Part shown: positions 26,809 to 38,000 of the stretch, piece by piece | Layout of the letters: every line of letters begins with the position of its first letter | Position numbering within the stretch: position 1 is the first letter of the stretch | From: Shewanella putrefaciens | GTDB taxonomy: Bacteria; Pseudomonadota; Gammaproteobacteria; Enterobacterales; Shewanellaceae | Assembly: GCF_016406325.1 (NCBI RefSeq) | Contig: NZ_CP066370.1 | Span: forward strand, 1,364,001-1,428,000 | Direction of reading: 5' to 3' | DNA length: 64,000 bases | Program-made: the position numbers and the translations under genes | The notes under the pieces: model-generated | Seen by the model: the letters and a program-made list of their open reading frames with translations, nothing else | Told to the model about the DNA's origin: nothing | Database searches by the model: none

Positions 26809-29800
26809 CTAGGCTTCTTCAATACAGATGGCGATATCTTTAACTTCATAAATCCGCAGGCCATCTTTACTCAAGTTGGCATCGCCCATAATGATGCGTT
26901 TGCCATTGTCGTCTGTCACGCTGGTAATGTGCACATCCAGTGACATCTGCTTGTTTAATGGGTTAATTTGACCGCGATATTTCCATTTGATATCCGATAA
27001 AATCTGGCCGAATTTTGGACTCTTAAAGCCCGCACCAAGGTCTTGGTCAATCGCATAGGTTTGCATCAGCTCGATAATGGCTTCAACCCCTAATGAGCCT
27101 GGCATCACAGGATCTTGATGGAAATGGAATTGGAAGAACCAATCACTCGGGTCGATGGTGCGTTCGGCGTATAAATAGCCAAGGCCCGCTTTACCGCCGG
27201 CTTTTACGATTTCAGCTTTGTCGATAAAGTTAAGCTGACCGCCCGCTAAACGGTAATGCGGCTGACCTTCTGGCGCGTTAAAGCTGCGATGCTGTTTATC
27301 TAACAGATTGATTTGGCTATCGGCCGCTATGCCATTTTGTACATGCCAAGGCTGAGTTATTTTGCCGTTGTCTATGCCTAACTGGTTTTTCAGCGCATCG
27401 CCCTTGAAGTAACCAAATACCGCTTTACCTTGGTAGAAAGGCTCGCCATCGCAGCTTAATTCAAAACTGAAATTCTGGATGATATTGCTGCCAGCAATCA
27501 CAGTCGATAACAAACGTGAGTCGTTCACTATGGTTTTGCCACGTAAATCCACATGGCGCAGTAGTTTACCGTTGCCGTCTAAGTTACGGAAGAACAGCTC
27601 TTGGCCGGGGAAGCCCAAGGTGGTGCCCATATAGCCCGAGATAAAGCCGTTTGGCTGCAGTGATATCTCCATCAGCACAGAATAGGGCATCACGGCATGA
27701 TGGCTGTTTTTATCGTAATACCAAGCATTTGCGGGCACTTCGTATTCAGCGATACACGAAGAGGGCTTTTTCAGCTCGCCGCGCTTGCCGTCAATCGCAA
27801 CCACGCGGGTGGTAAGCTGTAAATCACCGCAAGGCGTGCGCGGTGGAATTAGGCCGCGATAGATGCTGAAATCGGGGCCGAAGCAGTTTTCGATATCGCC
27901 AGTGGCAAATTCGAACATGTGGTACGGCGTGAACGGCAGGGTATCGGGCACGCGGTTAGCATACTTTGAACCCGCAGGCGCAATCGGTGCAGGCACATGT
28001 TGCAGAGGCACTACGCCTTTATTGGTTGGCGCAGTTAAATCAGGAAACTGCGCCATTAGCGGCGCAGCTAAGGATACTGGTGTTGTTGAAACCAGCGGCG
28101 CAGCCGAAGCAGTATTTTTAGCTACATTTTTAGTTGTATTATTAGCTGTGCTGGCATGATTATCCGCGAGGTAGCGGGTGCATTCGGCTTCTTCTTTGAT
28201 CATCACCCCAAGGTTTTGGAAATCCACCACCACTTTGCCATTGAGCAAAATATCGATATTCGCCTTAGCATACGGGCGCGGGCTCATACCGATTTCGGTG
28301 ATTTCCATACGATAGGTGAGCAGGCCAGATTGTGGCAAGACTTGACCGCGACAGCGCACTTTTGTGACGCATTTTCTAGCGGTTGGAAACGACCATCTTT
28401 AACGCCGAGGTGCATACCAATATGCAGCATAAAGAATTGCAGTAATTGACCACAGCCTTCGGCCATTAACGATCCCGCCATCACTTGGTCGCCCTTGAAA
28501 TGACACGGGAAATACCAATGATCAGCTTCGAGCTGCTTATGGCCTTGAACTGAGCCTAAGCCCCACGCGCCGCCATGCACCTCAAGATTGCTGACCTGTT
28601 CAATCATCAGGAATTTTTCGGATGCAAAACATAAAGAGGGCTGCAACCCATATTGGGCTTGATGCGCCGCATGGGCGCCGCCAAAACAGCCACCGATATC
28701 GGCGCCGAGCAGTTTATGGATTTGACTGTAATCAAATTGGTTTTGTGCGCAGTTAAGCAACGGAGTAAAGCGCGGCTTATTGGGATTATTGAGCGCAAGG
28801 TTGCGAGTTTTGATTTCAGCTTCGGTGTGAATAACGCCTTTGCCGTCGGCGAGTTCCTTGTCGGTGAAGAAGCCGGCGCAGCCGCCATCCATTTTCAGGA
28901 TCAGCTTATCGCCCACAAAACATTCGTAGGAGAAGAAGAACAACAAGGTATCGCCATTGCGGGCAAAGTTGTTGATGGAAATGTCGTAGCGCAGGGTGTC
29001 GCCACCGCGTGGTAAGTCGCCAAGGAAGGTCAGGGTGCAATCGAGCAGGCGATAAACGCGCTCGCCCTTGTTTTCAAAATCGATACCTAAGTAACTGATC
29101 AGCATCAAGTCGCATTGACCCGATTCGACCGCCACGGCCCAAGGGATTTGGCCATCGACCAAATAGGGGGCGTCCACAGGGATGTCGTATTCTGTGGTCA
29201 TAGTGCAAGGCTGATATTGGTTCATCTGGGCGTTTAATTTAGTTACCCGAGATACCAGCAAATAGTCAGTGGTTGGCAGGCGTACACGGCGCGAATAGCT
29301 GTCGATAATGGCATAATCAGGGCCAAAGACGTTAGCAATATCACCTTCGGCGTACTCGACTAAATCCGCATAATCCCAAATGCAAGGCTTACTTATCGGT
29401 GTTGGCAGCGTGTACTCAGGCACTTTTGCATGATTAGGAAAAAGCGCAGGATGTGGAAGAACCGCTGTCACAGATGCCTGAACAATGGCTTGCTGTTGTA
29501 CTGGTGCAGCTTGGCCATTGACGGCTAACTCGCTGGCAAGCTGGGCTTTCATCAAGGCATCGGCCAGTTTCAGTCCTTCAGCGCGACTTTGCAAAAAGGC
29601 TAAATGCGCCTCACGGGCGAGTTGCTGATTTCTTAAAAATGCCGCGTCTTTTAGCTCTGCTTGAGCGGCGTTTTTATTGGGCGTGCTTAGGGCATTCATT
29701 GGCATGCTGCTTAATGTCTCTTTTTGTTGAGCCGTGGTTGGGCTGCTTATTGCAAAGCGACTCGTGTCTTTGCTCGCTATTTGGGCCAAATGTTTACGTT

Positions 29801-32765
29801 GGCTGCGCGCTGGCAGTGCTGTCATAGCTTGGGCTTTTTGTTGTATAGCATCAAGGCCTGCGAGCGGCGTATCAAGGATATGCTGATAGATATCGCGGCC
29901 ACCGAGCGTTACTTGTTTTATTAAGTGTTTTTGCTCAGAAAGCGTTAAATCTTGATCTAGCCTTTGCTGCAAATTGTATGCTTGCGTGGCACTTTGGCTG
30001 AGAAGTAACTGCGAGCATTTACCTTGGCTAAACGTCGCTACGAGCGCGTTCTGCTGAGCTTGAGAAGAATGCTTGTTAAGTTGCGCTTGATTTTTAAGCT
30101 GCCCATGATTTTCAAGCTGAAGCAGCGCGCTCAAAATACTCGCCATTCCCGCAGCAGCAAAGTTGTGGCCTAGGGTATCAGCGGCTTGGCTGCGCTGGTT
30201 CACACTCGGCAACAGGGTATTGAGTACTAGCTCTGAATCGGCAAGTTGCTCAACCGCAATACTGGTTTCAATCAAGCTAATCTGGCTGCTATTCACCTTG
30301 GCTTGAGTTAGCAAGTCATCGCAAATGCGCGCTGTGTTGCTATTACCTTGTATGTCACAAATCGCGCCAAATACTTGGCCGCTGATATGACCATAGCTGT
30401 TGCTATTGGCATCATTAAGTATAACATTAGTATTTGAATTTTCAGCAGTGAGTACCAGTGCGCCAGCACCTTCACCGACTTTCCAGCCTGCGTCAGTGGC
30501 AGTAAATGCCACTGGCGATACGGCGTTTTTAAAGATCACTTGCTCAAGGCTGCCACTTAAATCGATGGCGGCAATCACTACGGCATCTAAGGACTCTTGG
30601 GACAAGAGGTTCTCGGCCACATCGATACAGCGAGCGACCGAAAGCTCGGCCGCCGAAATGGTAAAGGCGGGGCCGTTAAAGTCCCAAAGGGATGCGATGC
30701 GTGACGCCATGATGTTGCCAATAAAACTGGTGTATTGGTTCAGTTTGGCGGCATCGAGCACACTGTCCATGGCGATTTTTTCAAGGGCGAGATACTCAGC
30801 TTGCGTGAGTGTTATTCCTTGTTTTTTAAGACTGTCTGCCAGTTGAGTGTGCAGATTCACCCTGCCACGGAACTGGTGTAATTCCAGTTCGGTTTCCATT
30901 GCTACTAATACAGCAACCTTGCCGCCGGGTTTTAAGTTGGCATCGCGGATCGCTTCATCGGCCACTTTGATCAGCAGCAGTTGCTGGGAGATCAGGCGGT
31001 CATCCTCATTGGGCGGCACTTTAAAGCGCAGGAAGTCAAAATCGAACTGGTCGATATAGGCGCCTTGCGGGACAGAAGGCAAGCCAAAGTTAGCTAAGAT
31101 CTCAGGATGTTTATCTAAGCCTTTCCAACGTTTAGCGGGTAGCGGGATAAAGGCATGTTGCCGAGCATGAATGGTGTTATCCAGTGCATTAATGGAGGAT
31201 AAAGGCCCGAAGTGTGATGCTAAGCCAATGATATTTAATGGTGTATGCTGATAGTTTACTTGGGCTGTACTCTGCTGATGTTTGCTACAGGTATTTGCCG
31301 GTACATAGGATTCCAGCAATAAATGCGCGTTACAGCCGCCAAAACCGAACACAGAAACACCTGCGTGGCGGCGGTCATTGCCGGCTTTATCGGGCCAAGC
31401 ATGCAATTCTGTTGGCAGATTTTTAGCGCTAAACAAGCCCTTAGGCGAAGATATCGGCGCTGATAAGTTAATACTTGGCGGCAGTCGACCCGAGCGCATG
31501 GCAAAAATCATCTTCATGATCCCCGGCATGCCCGCAGCTGTGAGTAAATGGCCTAAGTTGGATTTTGCCGAACCGATCAGCGGCACTGCAGAGCCCGCGA
31601 GTTTGTCCTCAAAAAAGCGTTCCATCGAGGCGAGTTCGACTTTATCCCCAAGCGGTGTGCCCGTGGCATGGCATTCAATCACTTCGATATTGGCAGGCAG
31701 TGTGTTTGCTGCACTATAGGCGCGCTCGAAGGCCTGCACTTGGCCCTTGCTGTTGGGGCTTAATACGAACTGGCCTTTACCGTCGTTCGACAAACCAATG
31801 CCGCTGACGACGGCATAGATGTTGTCGCCATCGCGCTCGGCATCTTCTAAGCGTTTTAATACCAAAACCCCGGCGCCTTCACCGGCGAATAAGCCCTTGC
31901 TGTTGCTATCAAAGGGCGCCGAAATACCGTGGTCTGGGTAGGCGTGGAAAATCGAGAATCCCATATTGATAAAGAAGGGATCTGCGCCCGATACTGCGCC
32001 CGCTAGCATCATATCGGCCTTGCCTGTTGTTAGGTAATCGCAGGCGAGTTTGAGTGCATAAACCGAGCTGGCGCAGGCGGCGTCCAGACTCAACTGAGTG
32101 CCACCCAAACCGAGTGCATCGCTGACCAGTTTTGAGGCTGTGTGAGCAACGGCGCCATTGGCGACGTTTAATGCTTGGCTATTGGCATTGAGATCGTTAA
32201 CTGAGTTGCCAAAATCAGCCAGCTGAAATGCGCTTTGGTTAAGTTTGTTTTGTAGCGCCTTTTCAACGGTTTGATGATACAGAGGCAAAAATAATTCGTT
32301 GGAGCGGGCCGTGGGGAATGACAAGGTTCCCATTACGATACCTGTGCGCGCCAGTACGGCATCGCTTGGTGCAATTCCTGCGTCTTGAAGGGCTTTACGA
32401 CTGCAATCGAGTGCCCATAAAAAGCTTTCATCTAAACCGTCAAAGGCGGACTCAGGCAGTTGATAGCCCTTGGCATCAAACTCAAAGTGTTGGATGTAGC
32501 CGCCCTTATCACAGTAAAAACGGTCAGATTGCCCCTGCACACCTTGGTAATCGGCTGGATTGGCATTGAGCTTCTCGCGGCTGATTTGGGTGCGAGAGTC
32601 TTTTTTATCCAGCAGATTTTGCCAGAAAGTTTGAGGATTATCGGCGTCAGGATACTGAGTCGCAAGGCCGACAATCGCAATTTTTGATGCGCTTTTTGAT
32701 GCGCGGTTTGACGCAATGGTAGGCACGTTAGTTTTATCAATCCTAGGGGAATGCTGAGAACTCAC
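26809..32765 (-). pseudogene. pfaC: pfaC, PUFA synthase KS-CLF-DH-DH, frameshifted
   Basis: Starts at GTG 32765 inside a 4-base overlap with the pfaB stop, preceded by AGGAG. Domains: ketosynthase (about 25-480) with active Cys231 (DAACASS) and His motifs CHATGTPLGD and SNLGHLLTAAG; chain length factor (about 510-920) where the Cys position reads SAAELSV; first FabA-like dehydratase (about 1150-1470) with HFKGDQVMAGSL. The frame then leaves the family at residue about 1470. Adding one base at 28359/28360 (AAAAGTGCG to AAAAGGTGCG on the coding strand) restores VRCRGQVLPQSG and runs on through the second dehydratase (HFHQDPVMPGSL at about 27098-27133) to the stop at 26809. The restored length of about 1985 residues is normal. 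As given, translation would end at 28284 without the second dehydratase. Confidence 0.93.
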
Positions 32766-35029
32766 AGGGGTTCTCCTTTTGGTGATACAGCTGATGATAA
32801 AGGGGCTGCGTTAGCACTTAATGGCTTAATGAGCGGCGCGAGCGACAGCGGCACTCTGTGGCTTATCAGCTGAGCTAAGCACTTGAGTAAGCAGGTAATC
32901 GCATCGGCACCCTTGGCATTGCAGGCAATGGCGACTGTTGCCTCGTTCACTGTGGTTTGGCTTGCATGGGCGTGGCTGATTTTATCTATGAGTGTGCTGG
33001 TTTGCCTATCGGCGCCCACTTCGACAAACAGCCTAGCGCCTTGCTCAGTGGCATTTTGAATGAGCGCACTAAAGTCGAGTGGCGAACAAAAGGTATCGGC
33101 AATCGCGCGGCCAATGCTGTGGCTATCCACGGTGACTGGCGCAGTTTGCGCTGCGCTAATAAAGCGAATAGGCAGATCTTGCACCGCCGCTTCCAGCGCC
33201 TTAGGTTTCAGTGCCTCAGGTTTCACCGCTTGAGTATAAAAATCTTGTACTTGCCCATGGACTAACATGGCAGGTGCGGTATGCATTGCCGTGACGCGAT
33301 TGGCGGCAATCCCACGCTTACCTAACTTTGCAAGTAGGGCTTTACAGCTTGTTTCGCAGCCGGCAATAACGCAAGTATCACCTTGAATGATGGCTAAATA
33401 AGCGCGAGGAAACTCTGGCAGTAATGCTTTGATTTCGTTGCTATCGGCGCGCACCACAAAGCTGTTCCACACTATGGATTCATTATCCTTAAGCTGCCAT
33501 GCTCGGCGTACTGCGGTTAGCTCGCCAGAAATGGCATGGTTGAAAATATCGCTATTTTCGGTGGCCTTGATCATAGCATGGGGCGTTTGCCACACATCAA
33601 GGCTGGCCCACATGGCCGCTTCGCCCATAGAGTAACCCAGCGCCATTTTTGGTTTAATATTAAAGACTTGGGTCAACAGCTTAGTGAATAGGTAACTGGC
33701 ACCCACGCCACTAATCGCTTGCTGACTTAAGCTCATGCCCGCTGCAGTTTTAACATCTGCCGCATAAATCTGCGGTGATTGCAGCATGGCGCTTAAATCG
33801 CCTTCACGTTCTAGCTGGTGATACAGCGTGGGGAAATACTCATGCAAGTTATTGAACATATTGGCGTAAACCGTACCAACGCCAGGATATACAAAGGTCA
33901 GCCCCGCATCCCCTAGCGGCTTAGCGGTGAAACAGCTACCCGCTGGCGTTTTAAAGGCTTGACCATGATGACGAACAGCATCATTTTCAAGCGCCGAAAG
34001 CATAGCTTTGGCTTCAAGTTTGAGGTCGTCAATCGATGCCGCCATCAAGACTAATGCCAGTGTTGCGTTGGCATCATAGCGTTCAAACCAAGGTTTGAGT
34101 TGCTCAGCGCGAAAGTCAGCGTGCAAGCCGGCGCCATTTTCCAGAGTGTTAACTAGTTGCAATACTTGCGCGATGAGTGAATCAATACTGTCACCACTTA
34201 TCGGCACAAACAGCCGGTTTTCATCAACAAGAGCTTTGGGCGCAATAACTTTTGTGCCTTGGGTCAGCACAATACTTTGGTTTAGATTTCGAGATTCATC
34301 CGCTTGATTTGACGTTTTTGCGACAAGGTTTAGGCACAACACCCGTGCTTGATGTTGATCGCTAAACCAATAGCCTGCTTGATGATTTGTGCCGTTTGCC
34401 TCTTTAATATCAGTTGCGCCATGAAGCGGCGCTTGTGTTCGTGCCGCGAGGGCGGTTACGCCTTGGCGCAGCGCAACAAATGCCTCGTTGAGAGTGTTGG
34501 CGACGAGCTGATGCTGAACGGTTTGTGCTGGACTGCGCTTTGCCGCCGCTAACGCCGTATTTGCAATAGCCGCTGCATTAGCAACAGCCGCATTCGCACC
34601 ACCAGTAGCCTCATTACCTGCTGCAAAGCCTGCAATAAATGCGTGGGCGTGTAGGCGTAGTTTGGCGGCGCGTAAACCATCGAGCAAGTAAAGAGACTGG
34701 GGCAGATTGCCATCATTGAATTTAAGTTCAACGAGCTTACCTTGCTCAATGGCTGTTATTGCTTGGCCTAACAAGGCAGTGAGCGAGCTTTGCTCATACA
34801 CTGACGGTTCATGCACTATCGGCTCATGTACTGTCGACTCGTGCAATGTCGGTTCATGTGCTGTCGATTGGTTGGCATTGGCTGCGCAAATCTGAACGCT
34901 TTCACGTTCCGCAAACGTCCCTAATACTTGGGCTGAGTGAGGGGAAAGGTTGACTGCATCGCCAAGCAACACTGCAATACGCAGTGGCTTGGCGCTATTT
35001 GTCGTTGCTAAAGGAGAGGCTAAGTTCAC
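32762..35029 (-). CDS. pfaB: PfaB, PUFA synthase acyltransferase subunit
   Basis: 755 residues from GTG 35029, which overlaps the pfaA stop by 4 bases; it ends in a 4-base overlap with pfaC. The N-terminal 330 residues are a degenerate ketosynthase-like/unknown region containing a 15-bp tandem repeat (34791-34865). The acyltransferase domain (about 370-700) has FVYPGVGTVYANM and the nucleophile Ser467 in GYSMGEAAM. PfaB influences the final product in these systems (EPA versus DHA is known to track with pfaB). It acts in the cytoplasm as part of the synthase complex. Confidence 0.95.
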   Translation of the reverse strand: MNLASPLATTNSAKPLRIAVLLGDAVNLSPHSAQVLGTFAERESVQICAANANQSTAHEPTLHESTVHEPIVHEPSVYEQSSLTALLGQAITAIEQGKLVELKFNDGNLPQSLYLLDGLRAAKLRLHAHAFIAGFAAGNEATGGANAAVANAAAIANTALAAAKRSPAQTVQHQLVANTLNEAFVALRQGVTALAARTQAPLHGATDIKEANGTNHQAGYWFSDQHQARVLCLNLVAKTSNQADESRNLNQSIVLTQGTKVIAPKALVDENRLFVPISGDSIDSLIAQVLQLVNTLENGAGLHADFRAEQLKPWFERYDANATLALVLMAASIDDLKLEAKAMLSALENDAVRHHGQAFKTPAGSCFTAKPLGDAGLTFVYPGVGTVYANMFNNLHEYFPTLYHQLEREGDLSAMLQSPQIYAADVKTAAGMSLSQQAISGVGASYLFTKLLTQVFNIKPKMALGYSMGEAAMWASLDVWQTPHAMIKATENSDIFNHAISGELTAVRRAWQLKDNESIVWNSFVVRADSNEIKALLPEFPRAYLAIIQGDTCVIAGCETSCKALLAKLGKRGIAANRVTAMHTAPAMLVHGQVQDFYTQAVKPEALKPKALEAAVQDLPIRFISAAQTAPVTVDSHSIGRAIADTFCSPLDFSALIQNATEQGARLFVEVGADRQTSTLIDKISHAHASQTTVNEATVAIACNAKGADAITCLLKCLAQLISHRVPLSLAPLIKPLSANAAPLSSAVSPKGEPL
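34791..34865. repeat. 15-bp tandem repeat inside pfaB (five units)
   Basis: Units of the form GGTTCATGCACTATC in tandem, four well conserved (34806-34865) and one degenerate (34791-34805). They encode the repeated five-residue pattern (S/P)-x-x-H-E around residues 56-80 of PfaB. In-frame, so copy number could vary without breaking the gene. Confidence 0.85.
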
Positions 35030-38000
35030 TCGACTTTTGCCTCCACGCTTTCAATGGCTTTATTCGCAGCGGTTTGATTAGCCGCAACTTTATTGGCTAA
35101 GAATGCACCGTTAAGGTTTTTGCTGATGGTGACTTTGGCGTTGTTCATCTCACAGCTTAAGCGGCCATCTTGATGATACAGCGTGATATTGGCTTCAAGG
35201 GCACGGCCAGAGTGTTTCACCACCTCGAGCACTAAATGACCTTTATCGCCAAAGGCAAACGGTGCATGGGAGATAAACTCACCAATGCTTGATGGCAAGC
35301 TCGCCGCGCCATATTTGAGTCTCGCCCACACTAGCATCGCCTGCAGCAACAAATCTTCTGCAAAAACTTGTGAGCCTTTAGGCGTGAGATTGGGCACAAA
35401 ACTCCCGCAGTCCGCTAACGCAATATGGGGTAGGCTCACCTTGGCGATTAAGCTCGCATCGTCAAATTTCAATACAGACTCAATACCTTGCAGTCTTGGA
35501 CCGTGGAAAAGCGTGCCGTCGCTGTAAAGGTTGCTCGCGGTTGTGATGACAGAAAGTCCTGCCAAACTGTGCGCGTCAAAAGCAGTTGCTTTGCTGTTAG
35601 TGGCTAAGTTATCACTTGCCGCGTCATCAACAGCATCATCAACGACTAGGATGGCTTGATATTGCGGACGACCTTCAAAGCTGATTAAGACATTGAATTG
35701 TCCACTCAAGCACTCGTCAGAATCTTTCGCGGCTTTATCCGTTAACGCAATCGGTGCAAGTTCAAGTTCCAGCGTGATGGGCGCTTCACTTTCTAACACT
35801 CCATTTTGTAACACGGCAGTGTCGAAAATAATGCCCTTCAATAGCTTGTAGCTTTGCACTTTGACAGGCTGCTTGAGCACATCAAAGGCGGCTTCACGCA
35901 TCCACTGAATCGCGCACACAGTCGGTAATACGGGATTACCGTTAATGCAGTGATCTTCAATAAAGATCATTGCCTTAGGGTCCAGTGTGCGCTTTAGTTT
36001 TACAGCTTTAGGCAAAGCATGCGGATCCGACGCGTCAGTGGTCAGATCCGCTTCAGGCTTTTTTAGATTGCTACCTTGAGTTGATTGCTCGTCACTTGGA
36101 ACTGTGCCTTGCATATCAGTACCGACCAGCAATTGTGCGCCTGTGTTGCTCAGTAATTGGCTCGCAAATAACTCAGCGCCTGCCTTTAGCGGGATCACAT
36201 AAACACCGCGATCGATAAACATCTTTTTCAGCGCAGGATTCACCATGCCGCCGTCCCACGGACCCCAATCGAAGCTCATCACTTTGGCATTTGGCAGTTG
36301 CTGCGCCAGTTGCAGTGCGGCTTTGTTGAGTATGTCGTTGGACATGGCGTAATCGCTTTGGCCAGTATTGCCGTAAAAACCCGCCGCCGAAGAGAATAGG
36401 GCAATCAGTTTTAATTTATCTAAATCCAGTGCGGCAAGTAGATTGCTTATACCTGTGACCTTAGTGCCATACACCCGTGCTAACTCATCTAAGGTCTTGT
36501 CTTGGATGTGTTTATCGGCGAGTACGCCCGCACCATGGATGATGCCAGCAATAGGCGACAACTCGGTGATCGGCACTATCGTGCTGGCAATCGCATCTGG
36601 ATTGTTAACATCGAGACTTAAGTACTCGGCGCTCGCGCCCACAGCGGTAAAGGCTTCTAGTGCGGCTGCAATTTCTAGGCTGCTTTGAACTGGCCATACT
36701 AAGGCATCCACTTGTTTTGGCGTGGGTTTCTCGCCAATTCCTTGTTTATTTAAGCTTTGAATGTGGGCAATAGCCGCAGCTTTAAGTTCGCTGTTATTTT
36801 TACCCTGTGCCCAAGCGGGAATGGCTTGTTGGCTGCTTCTGCCAGCAAGGATAAAGTGCGCCTTGCTGCGTTTGGCTAAACTTAGCGCACATTCAAAGGT
36901 CACGCCTTTTGCGCCACCGGTCACCAGTATTTTATCTGCACTCGTCAAGTTTGCCGCGCTGTGGCGGGTATCAGCCTTGCCAGCAACTAAGGTTACACGC
37001 TCAAGTGCTTGGGCTGCGCCTTGGCTAACACCGACTTCCAATACGTTATCGGTTGCAAAGAGCTCAGCGATCACTGCATTGGCCAGTTGCTTGGCATCAA
37101 GTGCTGGCGCGATATCTAAGGCGCGGCAATGCACGCTTGGCCACTCGTGGCTCAAGGTTTTCGTCAGACCTGCCAATGCCGCTTGGTTTAACTCGCTACG
37201 GGCAATTTGGCTGTGGTTAAGATATCCAAAACCACCGTCGATACGACTGACGCTGATAAAGCTACTGCTAGTATTGGCCGTTGCTGCTGTTGTTAAAAGC
37301 GGTTGTAAGTGCTTGGCGAACAAGAACGCTTGCTCGACGGATGCCTTGGCGGCATTCGACAGCACTAAACCTTTCGCATCGGCTGAGGTTTTATGTTGTG
37401 GTTGCAGATGAATAAAGCCTGCAACTTGACCTAAGGTTTTGATCTCATTAATTACTACGCTGATACTGGCATCGTCAATCGCCGCCAATGTGAAGCTGGC
37501 AATGTGGCTATTGAGTGGTGATGCACTGGCTACAAGGCTTTCAGGCGAGCGCACAACCGCAACCGTTAAACCTTGAGCATGCAATTTTTCAGCAAGTACG
37601 CCAGCATTGTGACCATCATCGCTAATGATAATGTAGGCATCTTTAACGAAAGTTCGTGCCACAGCTTTTTGCGCTGATTGCTTTGACGATTGCTGTGGCG
37701 ATAGTTGCGCTAGCTCAGCCGCCGCTGGCAACTTTTTTAGCACTACCTCACTATGGGGTGGTAAATCGATAGCTGGTTCAGGCTGAACGACAGCGCTAAC
37801 TGGCGCGGCATTCTGGCTTACCGCGTTTTGGCCTAGCTTGCTTTGCCCTATTTCTTTCGAAAAGAGTGCAACGATTTCACCTAAGGTGCGGCACTCGGCC
37901 AGATCTTCAGGATTGAGTTCAGGCAAACCCGGTAGCTCGTCTTGCACTGTGCCTAAGATTTCAACGCGCTTGATGGAATCGATACCTAGATCGGCTTCCA

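Noticed and set aside
28355..28365. Programmed -1 frameshift in pfaC
   Set aside because: The 0-frame codons CAA AAG do not allow tandem -1 re-pairing (CAA to ACA mismatches), there is no nearby stop in the 0 frame and I see no strong downstream structure. A simple deletion is more likely.
36761..37411. Plus-strand frame of 216 residues inside pfaA
   Set aside because: Shadow of the high-GC pfaA coding strand (many Ala/Leu/Ser), no ribosome site.
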